The notes beneath the pieces are model-generated. The model saw nothing but the letters and a program-made list of their open reading frames with translations, made no database searches and had not been told where the DNA came from. DNA of 6,073 nucleotides from Chloroflexota bacterium (GTDB taxonomy: Bacteria > Chloroflexota > UBA6077): contig JAJYKO010000377.1 of NCBI GenBank assembly GCA_021788565.1, positions 1-6,073 on the forward strand. The letters are read 5' to 3'. Of this stretch, positions 1 through 5,580 are shown piece by piece (positions within the stretch are counted from its first letter, which is position 1; each line of letters opens with the position of its first letter). The position numbers were made by a program, and so were the translations under genes.

Positions 1-1
1 C

Positions 2-376
2 CCTCCGGCCTCTACCCCGCTGGCCACGCCCTCGGTCACGCGGGACGGAACAGCACTGACGGAGGCAACGGCCGTCCCGGTCCCGGAGGACTCCGGAACG
101 CCTTACCCTCCCGCGGCGTCGGACGCTGCCATGAAGTGGGCGATGACCCGGATGGTCCGCGGCCTTAGGGTGTACTCCGCCCTATCCAGCAGCCCTTACA
201 CCCTTCGTGTGGCCCTCGACTCCCTGGCCGGCTTCAAGGCTGAGCTCCAGGCTGGCCCCCCAGCTCTGGCGAAGCCCTCCGCGGCTCTCCTGCCCAACAT
301 CGAAAAGGCCATCGATACCCTGGACATTGGAGCCATGCGCAGCCTCGCCGACCGTCTCGAGCAGCTCAAGGGGTAG
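2..376 (+). CDS. 3' end of an unrecognised protein with Pro/Ala-rich linker (partial)
   Basis: The frame is open from the first base of the window to a TAG at 374-376, so the true start lies upstream; the ATG at 131 is internal. The visible part is 124 residues. The first ~43 are rich in Pro, Ala, Thr and Ser, like a disordered linker. The remaining ~80 start at MKWAMTRMVRG and look mostly helical, ending in the amphipathic stretch IGAMRSLADRLEQLKG. Codons favour G or C at the third position, which supports real coding. I see no catalytic motif, membrane segment or signal, and I do not recognise the family. The short C-terminal helical tail could be a helical accessory domain of a larger signalling protein, but that is a guess. 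It converges on the sensor kinase gene, with only 36 bases between the two stop codons. Confidence 0.6.
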   Translation, partial: PPASTPLATPSVTRDGTALTEATAVPVPEDSGTPYPPAASDAAMKWAMTRMVRGLRVYSALSSSPYTLRVALDSLAGFKAELQAGPPALAKPSAALLPNIEKAIDTLDIGAMRSLADRLEQLKG

Positions 377-415
377 GGAGCCTAACACACCATCGCCGGT
401 GGGAGCCGGCTCCTA
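377..415. terminator. possible weak hairpin between convergent genes
   Basis: The short gap between the two convergent stop codons contains a self-complementary GGAGCCGGCTCC at 402-413. It overlaps the kinase stop codon (413-415). The GGCTCC half can also pair with GGAGCC at 377-382 across a 25-nt loop. There is no T-run on either strand, so this is not a textbook intrinsic terminator. It may only be a GC-rich stem at which convergent transcription ends. Low confidence. Confidence 0.2.
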
Positions 416-2449
416 CTCGGTGGTGGCTCGCAGGGTGAAGTGGAATTCGCTTCCCCTGCCCGGCTCGCTCTCGGCCCAGATCCTTCCGCCGTGGGCCTCC
501 ACCAGCATCCTCGTGATGTAGAGACCAAGTCCCAGGCCGCTGGTCTTCCTCGCCGCCCCTTTCGATCGATAGAACCGCTCGAACAGGTGGGGCAAGTCGT
601 CCTGGGATATCCCGGCCCCCGTATCTGCCACGGTGACCTCGACCGTCTCACTGATCTCCCTGGCCCTGACCGTGACTTCGGTTTCGGGATCCGAGTACTT
701 GAGAGCGTTTGAGATGAGGTTGACGAGAACCCGCTCCAAGCGATTCGGGTCTGCCTGCACCTGAGGCAACACCTCGGGCATCTCCACTGTAACCCGAGCA
801 GTGTCCAGCGCACCGGATGAGCGGTGGAGCAGGTCGAACACCAGGGACGGCAGGTTCGTGGGAAGCATGTCCAGGTGCAGCTGGCCAGACTCGATCCAGA
901 TCGCGTCGGTCAGGTCGCCTATCATGGCGTTCATCCGCTTGGCACTAGTAACGATGGCTTCCGCACTGCCGACCAGCCGGCTGTCGAGCCCAGCCTTCGT
1001 CATGGTTCGTTGGAGGAGCTGAGCCTGCCCTAGAACCGAGGTGAGGGGGTTCCGGAGGTCGTGCGAGACCGCGCGAAGGATGTCCCTCTGTTGCTCCTGA
1101 AGCATGTGAAGCTCGGTGACGTCCGTGAAGGTCTCCACGGCCCCGGCAACCTTCCCAACAGCGGACCAGAGCGGTGCGGCACTTACGGAAAGCCACCTCC
1201 GCTGTCCGTCGGAGTTCTTCGCGACTATGACAATGCCCCGCGAGGTCTCTCCATGGAGGGCTTTCGAAGCGGGGATCTCTTCGACTCGAATCGGCTCGCC
1301 ATCAGCGGTCTCGATTCTCAGCACCTTCCATCTTTCTGCCAGGGGGAGGTCGCGTTCGTTCAGGGATAGCCCCAGCATCTCCTCGGCGGATCGGTTCATC
1401 CGAATGATCTCGGTCTCGCGGCCACATATCACCACTCCGTCGGCCATGGACGAGATGGTAGTATCGAGCTCGGCCGCCCGCATCTCCGCCTCTTCGGCGG
1501 ACGCGCGAGCCTGGACATTGACCTCGGTCAGTCGGGCGTTCGTGTCCTGAAGTTGGGCCACGAGTCGCCCCCGCTCTGCCTCGGCGGCCTTCTGCTCGGT
1601 GATGTCCCGCTTGATAGCGACGAAGTGGGTGACCTCGCCGGCCGAATTGGTGATGGGCGAGATCAGCGCTTCTTCCCAGTAGAGCTCCCCGTTCTTCTTC
1701 CTATTGAGGAACTCCCCTCGCCACACCCGTCCGGATCGGATGGTGCTCCACATCCCCCTGTACTCTTCGGGAGTCGTGTGGTCCGTCTTCAGCATCCTCG
1801 GGTTCTGTCCGAGCGCCTCCTCCCGGCTGTAGCCGGTGAGTTCGGTGAACCTGGGGTTCACGTACTCGATTGTGCCCCGGGTGTCGGTGATCAGCACCGT
1901 GCTCGGGCTCTGCTCCACCGCCCTCGAGAGCTTGCGCAAGGCCTCCTCGGCCCGCCTTTGCTCGGTGATGTCCTCGAACAGCGTCGCGAAGTAGCCCCGG
2001 CGCGGGGAGTAGGCCCTCACCTTGTACCAACGGTCCATGCGCGCAGAGTGTTGCTCAAGGGCTATTTGCTCGCCCGTCAGGGCTACCTTACCGTAGGCCT
2101 CGATCCGGTCAAACTCCGGCCCCTCGATGCTGGGCGCCACTTCCGTGGCCCGTTTGCCGATTATTTCCTCTTTTCGCAGGCCCGTGAATTGCTCGAAGGC
2201 GGGGTTGACGTCGAGAAAGACGTAGTCGACGGGGGTGCCGTTGTCGTCGAGCACGATCCTGTGGTAGGCGAAACCATCGAGCATGTGCTCGAATAGGGAT
2301 TGCCGCTCCGTTGCCTCGTCGTGGAGATTCCCATCGCGCTGGCTGCCGTCCGGGTCATTGGGTGACCTTGGACTGAGTGCCGGGTCGCTCGAAAGAACCA
2401 TGCTGGGGCCCGGCTCGGCCAGCCTGGATGACTCGTGTTCGTTCTGCAT
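413..2449 (-). CDS. Soluble multi-PAS sensor histidine kinase
   Basis: This is a two-component sensor kinase: it autophosphorylates a histidine with ATP and passes the phosphate to a response regulator. Residues here are numbered from the upstream TTG at 2461 (682 aa). The order is: a disordered leader (1-50), PAS 1 (~55-168, ending FEDITEQ), PAS 2 (~176-290, VNPRFTELTGYSREE, ending KRDITEQ), a coiled coil (~288-335), PAS 3 (~333-450), HisKA with H-box VSHDLRNPL (His467), then HATPase_c with N-box NLISNALKYS (581-590), G1 DTGAGI (613-618), F-box LFERFYR (626-632) and G2 GLGLGLYIT (642-650). All catalytic boxes are intact. No membrane segment or signal peptide is visible, so it should sense a cytoplasmic cue. 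No receiver domain is attached and no response regulator is adjacent, so it looks like an orphan. I chose the ATG at 2449 because GAGG lies 6 nt upstream; the TTG at 2461 with AAAGGA 4 nt away is an alternative adding four residues. The ligands of the PAS domains cannot be told from sequence. Confidence 0.95.
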   Translation of the reverse strand: MQNEHESSRLAEPGPSMVLSSDPALSPRSPNDPDGSQRDGNLHDEATERQSLFEHMLDGFAYHRIVLDDNGTPVDYVFLDVNPAFEQFTGLRKEEIIGKRATEVAPSIEGPEFDRIEAYGKVALTGEQIALEQHSARMDRWYKVRAYSPRRGYFATLFEDITEQRRAEEALRKLSRAVEQSPSTVLITDTRGTIEYVNPRFTELTGYSREEALGQNPRMLKTDHTTPEEYRGMWSTIRSGRVWRGEFLNRKKNGELYWEEALISPITNSAGEVTHFVAIKRDITEQKAAEAERGRLVAQLQDTNARLTEVNVQARASAEEAEMRAAELDTTISSMADGVVICGRETEIIRMNRSAEEMLGLSLNERDLPLAERWKVLRIETADGEPIRVEEIPASKALHGETSRGIVIVAKNSDGQRRWLSVSAAPLWSAVGKVAGAVETFTDVTELHMLQEQQRDILRAVSHDLRNPLTSVLGQAQLLQRTMTKAGLDSRLVGSAEAIVTSAKRMNAMIGDLTDAIWIESGQLHLDMLPTNLPSLVFDLLHRSSGALDTARVTVEMPEVLPQVQADPNRLERVLVNLISNALKYSDPETEVTVRAREISETVEVTVADTGAGISQDDLPHLFERFYRSKGAARKTSGLGLGLYITRMLVEAHGGRIWAESEPGRGSEFHFTLRATTE

Positions 2450-2589
2450 TCGTAGCCTCAAACAGTCCTTTGCGGTTCCCTCGCCGGCGCCAGTCCCGTG
2501 AACCGAGCAGTGCCGGCGGCGGCCGAGTCGCCGCTACCAGGGTCCCACCTCGCTCCGCTGGGTGGAGAATCCGCGTGTCGAACCGACAT

Positions 2590-2598
2590 ATTTTACCA
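2590..2598 (-). promoter_or_regulatory. Possible extended -10 promoter of the sensor kinase
   Basis: Read on the minus strand, this is TGG followed by TAAAAT, an extended -10 (TGn plus a 5-of-6 match to TATAAT). No good -35 lies 16-18 bases upstream, which is tolerated for extended -10 promoters. It would give a leader of roughly 130 bases before the kinase start. The match is short, so it may be chance. Confidence 0.25.
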
Positions 2599-2667
2599 GG
2601 GTCGCTCAGTTCGTCCGCCTAAATCGCTGCACCCGGCATTTCCAATTCTAAACCAAAGCCAGGATGT

Positions 2668-2732
2668 AACCCGCGGGGTCTCGGGGATCACGGCGCGTCA
2701 GTTCCGGATCAGGGGCAAAGACCCCGCGGGTT
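2668..2732. repeat. Perfect 14-bp inverted repeat with 37-nt loop
   Basis: The left arm AACCCGCGGGGTCT (2668-2681) and the right arm AGACCCCGCGGGTT (2719-2732) are exact reverse complements. Each arm also contains the self-complementary octamer CCCGCGGG (2670-2677 and 2723-2730). The octamer centres are 53 bp apart, about five helical turns. It lies upstream of both divergent genes, so it is unlikely to be the terminator of either. It may be a structured RNA, a looping pair of protein-binding sites, or the remnant of a small non-autonomous element. No T-run follows on the plus strand beyond GTTTGG. Confidence 0.6.
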
Positions 2733-2799
2733 TGGTCGCCGCTTTACTTTAGAAGTCAGGATCGTTGTGGTGGTGCGGTAGCCGGATCGAGAACCGATA

Positions 2800-2828
2800 T
2801 TGATTTTCTCCGGGCGCCGCGCTAATAT
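2800..2828 (+). promoter_or_regulatory. Sigma70-type promoter of the membrane protein/winged-helix operon
   Basis: The -35 TTGATT (2800-2805) and -10 TAATAT (2823-2828) are separated by 17 bases. The predicted transcription start is around 2834-2836, exactly at the left edge of the palindrome 2834-2862. A start there gives a leader of about 48 bases, with Shine-Dalgarno AAGGAGG at 2869-2875 and the ATG at 2883. Confidence 0.7.
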
Positions 2829-2833
2829 AGTGG

Positions 2834-2862
2834 CAGACTAGTTTGCAGTACAAACTAGTCTG
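2834..2862. promoter_or_regulatory. Palindromic operator at the transcription start
   Basis: Arms CAGACTAGTTTG (2834-2845) and CAAACTAGTCTG (2851-2862) are exact reverse complements around a CAGTA centre. It starts at the predicted +1 of the promoter at 2800-2828, a classic position for a repressor operator. The small winged-helix protein encoded at 3506-3817 is the natural candidate to bind it as a dimer (inference). If transcribed, the same bases form a 12-bp hairpin at the very 5' end of the mRNA, which could instead protect the transcript. Confidence 0.7.
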
Positions 2863-2882
2863 AAACACAAGGAGGCGCTGGT

Positions 2883-3503
2883 ATGACTCGCGATCTGGAA
2901 AGGGTCGGACGCCGGGGGCTTCAGTACTGGTACGATGATGGCCTGGTTGAGATGGCCGTTGGATGCCTCTCCGTCGCCCTCGGGCTCCTCTTCCTGGCCG
3001 AGGCCTTCGCACCGCGCGGAAGCCTGCCGGTGAGCTTCGTGCTCCTGGTGCTGGTGGCTGGTGGCGTATTGATATCCAACTGGGTCGTCAAGGTCCTCAA
3101 GGGTAGGATAACCTACCCTCGGACCGGCTTCGTCCAGTATCACCGACCACCCAGGAGCGCGCCGCGTCGTGTTCTGGTAGGCGTGCTGGCCGCTACTGTA
3201 TCCGGATTCGTTGCGGTCGGTCTGACTAGCAAGGCTCCGGCGTCTCTGGTGTGGATTCCGGCGATGCAGAGTGTGCTTATCGGGCTATCCCTTCTCTACC
3301 TGGGCTACTCGGTTGGACTCGGCCGTTTCTACGCACTTGCGGCGGCATCCCTTGCTCTCGGGGCGGGCGTCTCTGCCTTGGGACTGGGAGATGCTCTCGG
3401 CAATGGAGTCTATTTCCTGTCAATGGGGTTGCTCGCTCTCGTATCAGGGGGCATCACCCTGCGCAGATACCTGCAAAGCACCCGGCCGCCCGAAGGAGTG
3501 TGA
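2883..3503 (+). CDS. Six-helix membrane protein of unknown function
   Basis: This is a 206-residue integral membrane protein. Hydrophobic segments are seen at about 22-42, 48-72, 96-114, 122-144, 148-168 and 172-192, and there is no cleavable signal. Between helices 2 and 3 is a basic loop with the motif ITYPRTGFVQY (76-86) followed by RPPRSAPRR (88-96). I recall this ITYPRTG-type loop from uncharacterised membrane proteins encoded beside small winged-helix regulators, but I know no assigned function. The positive-inside rule would put that loop in the cytoplasm. The start is well set: AAGGAGG lies 7 nt upstream of the ATG. The regulator gene follows after 2 bases and its Shine-Dalgarno sits inside the end of this gene, so the two are surely cotranscribed and probably translationally coupled. 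It shows no transporter, enzyme or metal-binding signature. Confidence 0.85.
   Translation: MTRDLERVGRRGLQYWYDDGLVEMAVGCLSVALGLLFLAEAFAPRGSLPVSFVLLVLVAGGVLISNWVVKVLKGRITYPRTGFVQYHRPPRSAPRRVLVGVLAATVSGFVAVGLTSKAPASLVWIPAMQSVLIGLSLLYLGYSVGLGRFYALAAASLALGAGVSALGLGDALGNGVYFLSMGLLALVSGGITLRRYLQSTRPPEGV
3493..3498 (+). promoter_or_regulatory. Shine-Dalgarno that sets the winged-helix gene start
   Basis: AAGGAG lies 7 nt before the ATG at 3506 and inside the last codons of the membrane-protein gene. It argues for the short 103-residue product rather than a longer reading frame open in the same phase from 3251, which would overlap the upstream gene. Confidence 0.75.
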
Positions 3504-3505
3504 TC

Positions 3506-3817
3506 ATGGGGCCAGGTGTCGGGGATCTGTCGGGCATCGACCGAGTTATCCACGAACCGTCTCGACTGATGATTCTCGCTCTCCTCTACCCGCTAGAGAG
3601 CGCCGACTTCATATTCCTTCAGCGAGAGACGCGTCTCACGGCCGGAAACCTCTCCGCCCACCTATTCAAGCTGGAGAGCGCCGGATACGTCACGGTGGAG
3701 AAGGGCTTTCGGGGTCGGACCCCACAGACGACGTACAGGATGACAGAGGAGGGAAGGTCGGCCTTCAGGGAGTATCGTGATCGCATGAAAAGGGCAGTGG
3801 AGAACCTTCCGGAATAG
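3506..3817 (+). CDS. Small winged-helix transcriptional regulator (HTH_27/MarR-like)
   Basis: This is a 103-residue protein matching the compact winged-helix regulators of the HTH_27 (PF13601) type. It starts with the helix IHEPSRLMILALL (15-27). The helix-turn-helix covers about 36-60, with recognition helix region LTAGNLSAHLFKLESAGY (44-61). A basic wing, VEKGFRGRTPQTTYRMT (64-80), and a C-terminal dimerisation helix EEGRSAFREYRDRMKRAVEN (81-100) follow. The length is normal for the family and there is no ligand domain or cysteine cluster. It should bind DNA as a homodimer in the cytoplasm. It is the second gene of a two-gene operon, 2 nt after the membrane-protein gene, and probably represses that operon through the palindrome at 2834-2862. 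Its signal is unknown; partner-protein control through the membrane protein is a possibility, not shown. Confidence 0.88.
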   Translation: MGPGVGDLSGIDRVIHEPSRLMILALLYPLESADFIFLQRETRLTAGNLSAHLFKLESAGYVTVEKGFRGRTPQTTYRMTEEGRSAFREYRDRMKRAVENLPE

Positions 3818-3887
3818 ACGGTCCGTGCCTGCCCTTCGGAGGTCTGGATTATCCGGCGTGCCCCAAAGCTGGTGCTCTGGCGGTGAA

Positions 3888-3916
3888 TTGACACCGGGCG
3901 CGCGCCGCTCTAACAT
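3888..3916 (+). promoter_or_regulatory. Sigma70-type promoter of the arsR-acr3 operon
   Basis: A consensus -35 TTGACA (3888-3893) is followed after 17 bases by the -10 TAACAT (3911-3916). Transcription should start near 3923, inside the ArsR-type operator that begins at 3917. No clear terminator separates this promoter from the preceding gene. Confidence 0.75.
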
Positions 3917-3932
3917 ATCGACTGTCATCGAT
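3917..3932. promoter_or_regulatory. Probable ArsR operator
   Basis: ATCGA (3917-3921) and TCGAT (3928-3932) form an inverted repeat around a 6-base centre, CTGTCA, directly after the -10 box. Short AT-ended dyads with a 5-7 base centre are typical ArsR/SmtB binding sites, and the position would block initiation. The ArsR encoded just downstream is the likely binder (inference). Confidence 0.6.
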
Positions 3933-3957
3933 CTATCTTCGGAGGTATGGTGGGACG

Positions 3958-4317
3958 ATGCCGTGTCGTGTGTCCGATTGTGCACCTCCGCACGCGGTTG
4001 AAGAGGCCGGACCCGATCTTCTCGCGGCTCTCCAGGCCCTCGCCGATCCAAGTCGCCTCAAGATCGTAAGATTGCTACGCGAGCGGGAGCAGTGTGTGTG
4101 TCACCTCACAGAGGCCCTCGACGTGAAGCAGAGCACCATCTCCCACCACATGGCTGTGCTGAAGAAAGCCAGGTTAGTGGTGGATCGGCGGGACGAGAAG
4201 GACGCCCGCTGGGTGTACTACTCCCTTTCCTCGTCGACGGTCGAACTTGGCAGGCAGATATCGTCCTTGCTCGACACCTCGAACGTGAACCCAACCCCGG
4301 CGGACTGCTCGGGCTGA
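3958..4317 (+). CDS. arsR: ArsR/SmtB-family arsenical-responsive repressor
   Basis: This is a 119-residue winged-helix metalloregulator. It represses its own operon and leaves DNA when As(III) or a similar soft metal binds. The winged helix runs from ALADPSRLKIVRLL (27-40) through the metal-binding helix QCVCHLTEAL (45-54), recognition helix QSTISHHMAVLKKARLV (58-74) and the wing (75-90, DRRDEKDARWVYYSL). The Cys46-Val-Cys48 pair matches the CVC motif of E. coli-type ArsR and of CadC. Two further cysteines in the extreme N-terminus (PCRVSDC, Cys3 and Cys8) recall CadC, whose N-terminal cysteines join the CVC pair to bind Cd/Pb; a lone Cys117 is near the C-terminus. The neighbouring acr3 favours arsenite as inducer. 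The ATG at 3958 has GGAGG at 3941-3945, 12 nt away, a slightly long spacing. An ATG at 3947 is out of frame. Confidence 0.93.
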   Translation: MPCRVSDCAPPHAVEEAGPDLLAALQALADPSRLKIVRLLREREQCVCHLTEALDVKQSTISHHMAVLKKARLVVDRRDEKDARWVYYSLSSSTVELGRQISSLLDTSNVNPTPADCSG

Positions 4318-4386
4318 TAGAGAAAGGGGAAGACGACCTGAAGGCACATCTGTTCCAAGATCCAACAACACGAGGGGGTGCGTAGC

Positions 4387-5475
4387 ATGTCGGAGATGAC
4401 CGGAAGCCGTGCGGTGCAGGCGAAGAGAAATGTAGTCGGCCGGCTTTCCACCCTGGATCGCTTCCTCCCATTGTGGATCTTCGCCGCCATGGGGCTCGGG
4501 CTGTGGCTGGGATACTCCTACCCGACCGTCATGAAGTTCCTGGACTCGGCGCAGATCGACACCGTCTCCGTGCCAATCGCCATAGGGCTCCTCTGGATGA
4601 TGTACCCGGTGCTGGCTCGGGTGAAGTACGAGGAGCTCTCCAGGATTAAGGGGACCGGGAAGGTGTTCGCCCTCTCCCTTGTGGAGAACTGGCTGATCGG
4701 ACCTGCCCTGATGTTCGCCCTCGCCTGGGTGTTCCTCCCCGACCAGCCTGAGTACCGGACTGGACTGATCCTTATCGGTCTGGCCCGCTGCATCGCCATG
4801 GTGCTTATCTGGAACATGCTCGCCGGAGGCGACAACGAGTACTGCGCAGTCCTGGTGGCCCTCAACTCCGTCTTCCAGGTCCTCGCCTACTCGGGTCTGG
4901 CCTACTTCTACGTGACCGTCCTGCCGGGGTGGCTCGGCCTCGGGGCCGGCCAGGAGATCCACATCGCGTTCTGGGACATAGCCAAGAGCGTCCTCGTGTT
5001 CCTGGGCATACCCCTCGCGGCCGGTGTGATCACTCGCTACGTGGGGCTTCATACTCGCGGTAAGGAGTGGTACGACAGGGTGGCGATGCCCAGGCTGGCC
5101 CCCACTGCCCTTATCGCTCTGCTCTTTACCATCGTGGTGATGTTCTCCCTCAAGGGCGACGTGATCCTTCGGCTTCCCATGGACGTTGTGAGGATCGCTA
5201 TCCCCCTGCTGGTCTATTTCGGGCTGATGTTTTTTGTGTCCTTCCTGCTTTCGTGGAAGCTGGGCTTCGGCTACAGGCAGTCAGCCACCCTTTCGTTCAC
5301 GGCGGCCTCCAACAACTTCGAGCTGGCAATCGCCGTGGCGGTCGGGATCTTCGGGATCGCCTCCGGGGAGGCGCTCGCCGCCGTCGTAGGGCCGCTGATC
5401 GAGGTCCCGGTGCTGATCGGGTTGGTGTATGTCGCCCTGGCCTTCCGAGAGCGGCTGTTCGCAAGAGCGGGTTGA
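4387..5475 (+). CDS. acr3: Acr3-family arsenite efflux permease (ArsB-type function)
   Basis: This is an inner-membrane carrier that expels arsenite, As(OH)3, using the membrane potential or proton gradient; it belongs to the bile/arsenite/riboflavin (BART) superfamily and is not related to true ArsB. It is 362 residues, normal for bacterial Acr3, with about ten hydrophobic segments (near 27-44, 60-77, 95-116, 126-146, 156-178, 200-220, 237-255, 268-290, 305-325 and 333-353). Family hallmarks are the conserved cysteine in [20 protein letters not shown] (Cys135, needed for transport in studied members), NSVFQ (160-164) and [13 protein letters not shown] (308-320) with the conserved Glu312. I chose the ATG at 4387, with GAGGGG 9 nt upstream; an in-frame GTG at 4378 would sit directly on that ribosome site. 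It follows arsR by 69 bases with no promoter or terminator between, so the two form an operon. No arsC is inside the window. Confidence 0.95.
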   Translation: MSEMTGSRAVQAKRNVVGRLSTLDRFLPLWIFAAMGLGLWLGYSYPTVMKFLDSAQIDTVSVPIAIGLLWMMYPVLARVKYEELSRIKGTGKVFALSLVENWLIGPALMFALAWVFLPDQPEYRTGLILIGLARCIAMVLIWNMLAGGDNEYCAVLVALNSVFQVLAYSGLAYFYVTVLPGWLGLGAGQEIHIAFWDIAKSVLVFLGIPLAAGVITRYVGLHTRGKEWYDRVAMPRLAPTALIALLFTIVVMFSLKGDVILRLPMDVVRIAIPLLVYFGLMFFVSFLLSWKLGFGYRQSATLSFTAASNNFELAIAVAVGIFGIASGEALAAVVGPLIEVPVLIGLVYVALAFRERLFARAG

Positions 5476-5503
5476 TCCGTGAAGTATTTCCTCTTCCAAC
5501 CCC

Positions 5504-5532
5504 TTGACAGGGGCGTCTATGCGGTGCAGAAT
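5504..5532 (+). promoter_or_regulatory. Probable promoter of the second ArsR gene
   Basis: A perfect -35 TTGACA (5504-5509) is followed after 17 bases by CAGAAT (5527-5532), a 4-of-6 match to the -10. A TATA-rich stretch (5548-5556, preceded by TGC) is another possible -10 but lacks a -35. With the first choice, transcription would start near 5539, at the small dyad ATAGTGCTAT (5541-5550). No terminator is visible after acr3, so read-through from the arsenite operon is also possible. Confidence 0.5.
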
Positions 5533-5571
5533 ATATGCGGATAGTGCTATATATATCGGACTGCATAGACG
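5514..5571. repeat. Nine-bp inverted repeat framing the second ArsR promoter
   Basis: CGTCTATGC (5514-5522) and GCATAGACG (5563-5571) are exact reverse complements, 40 bases apart. The left arm lies in the promoter spacer and the right arm ends on the first base of the Shine-Dalgarno. Between them is an AT-rich core with the dyad ATAG-TG-CTAT (5541-5550). This may be a compound operator for the ArsR encoded at 5581-5943, or a leader RNA stem that hides the ribosome site. Both readings are inference. Confidence 0.5.
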
Positions 5572-5575
5572 GAGG
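5571..5575 (+). promoter_or_regulatory. Shine-Dalgarno that supports the TTG start of the second ArsR
   Basis: GGAGG sits 5 nt before the TTG at 5581. No ATG or GTG in the same frame lies nearby, so this site decides the start. Its first base is also the last base of the right arm of the inverted repeat. Confidence 0.75.
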
Positions 5576-5580
5576 CTCCA

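Larger units (their letters stand above)
2450..2882. other. Divergent intergenic region, about 430 bp, no gene seen
   Basis: This lies between the start of the leftward kinase gene and the start of the rightward membrane-protein gene. I find no convincing coding frame and no tRNA-like T-arm. It holds a possible leftward extended -10 (2590-2598), a perfect inverted repeat (2668-2732), and the rightward promoter and palindrome near its right end, each listed separately. The part from about 2465 to 2585 shows nothing I can name apart from the kinase leader. Confidence 0.6.

Noticed and set aside
1800..1850. LOV photoreceptor in the second PAS domain of the kinase
   Set aside because: The segment resembles the LOV GxNCRFLQ region but reads GQNPRMLKT; the flavin-binding cysteine is a proline, so it is an ordinary PAS domain.
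1553..2296. Long plus-strand open frame (247 codons) opposite the kinase
   Set aside because: It is fully antisense to intact PAS domains, has a Pro/Arg/Gly/Leu-biased composition typical of the complement of GC-rich genes, and shows no domain.
3251..3505. N-terminal extension of the winged-helix gene from an ATG at 3251
   Set aside because: It would overlap the membrane-protein gene by about 250 bases, and the extension is low-complexity shadow sequence. The ATG at 3506 has a well-placed AAGGAG and gives the normal family length.
3790..3836. AAGGGCAG / CTGCCCTT stem (31-nt loop) around the stop of the winged-helix gene as a terminator
   Set aside because: The 8-bp stem has a large loop, starts inside the coding region and is not followed by a T-run; it may be chance.
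4174..5052. Long minus-strand open frame (292 codons) opposite arsR and acr3
   Set aside because: It is rich in His, Glu, Gly and Pro with no fold signature and overlaps two confidently identified genes; it is a codon-bias shadow.
5476..5503. Terminator after acr3
   Set aside because: No stem with a following T-run is visible before the next promoter.
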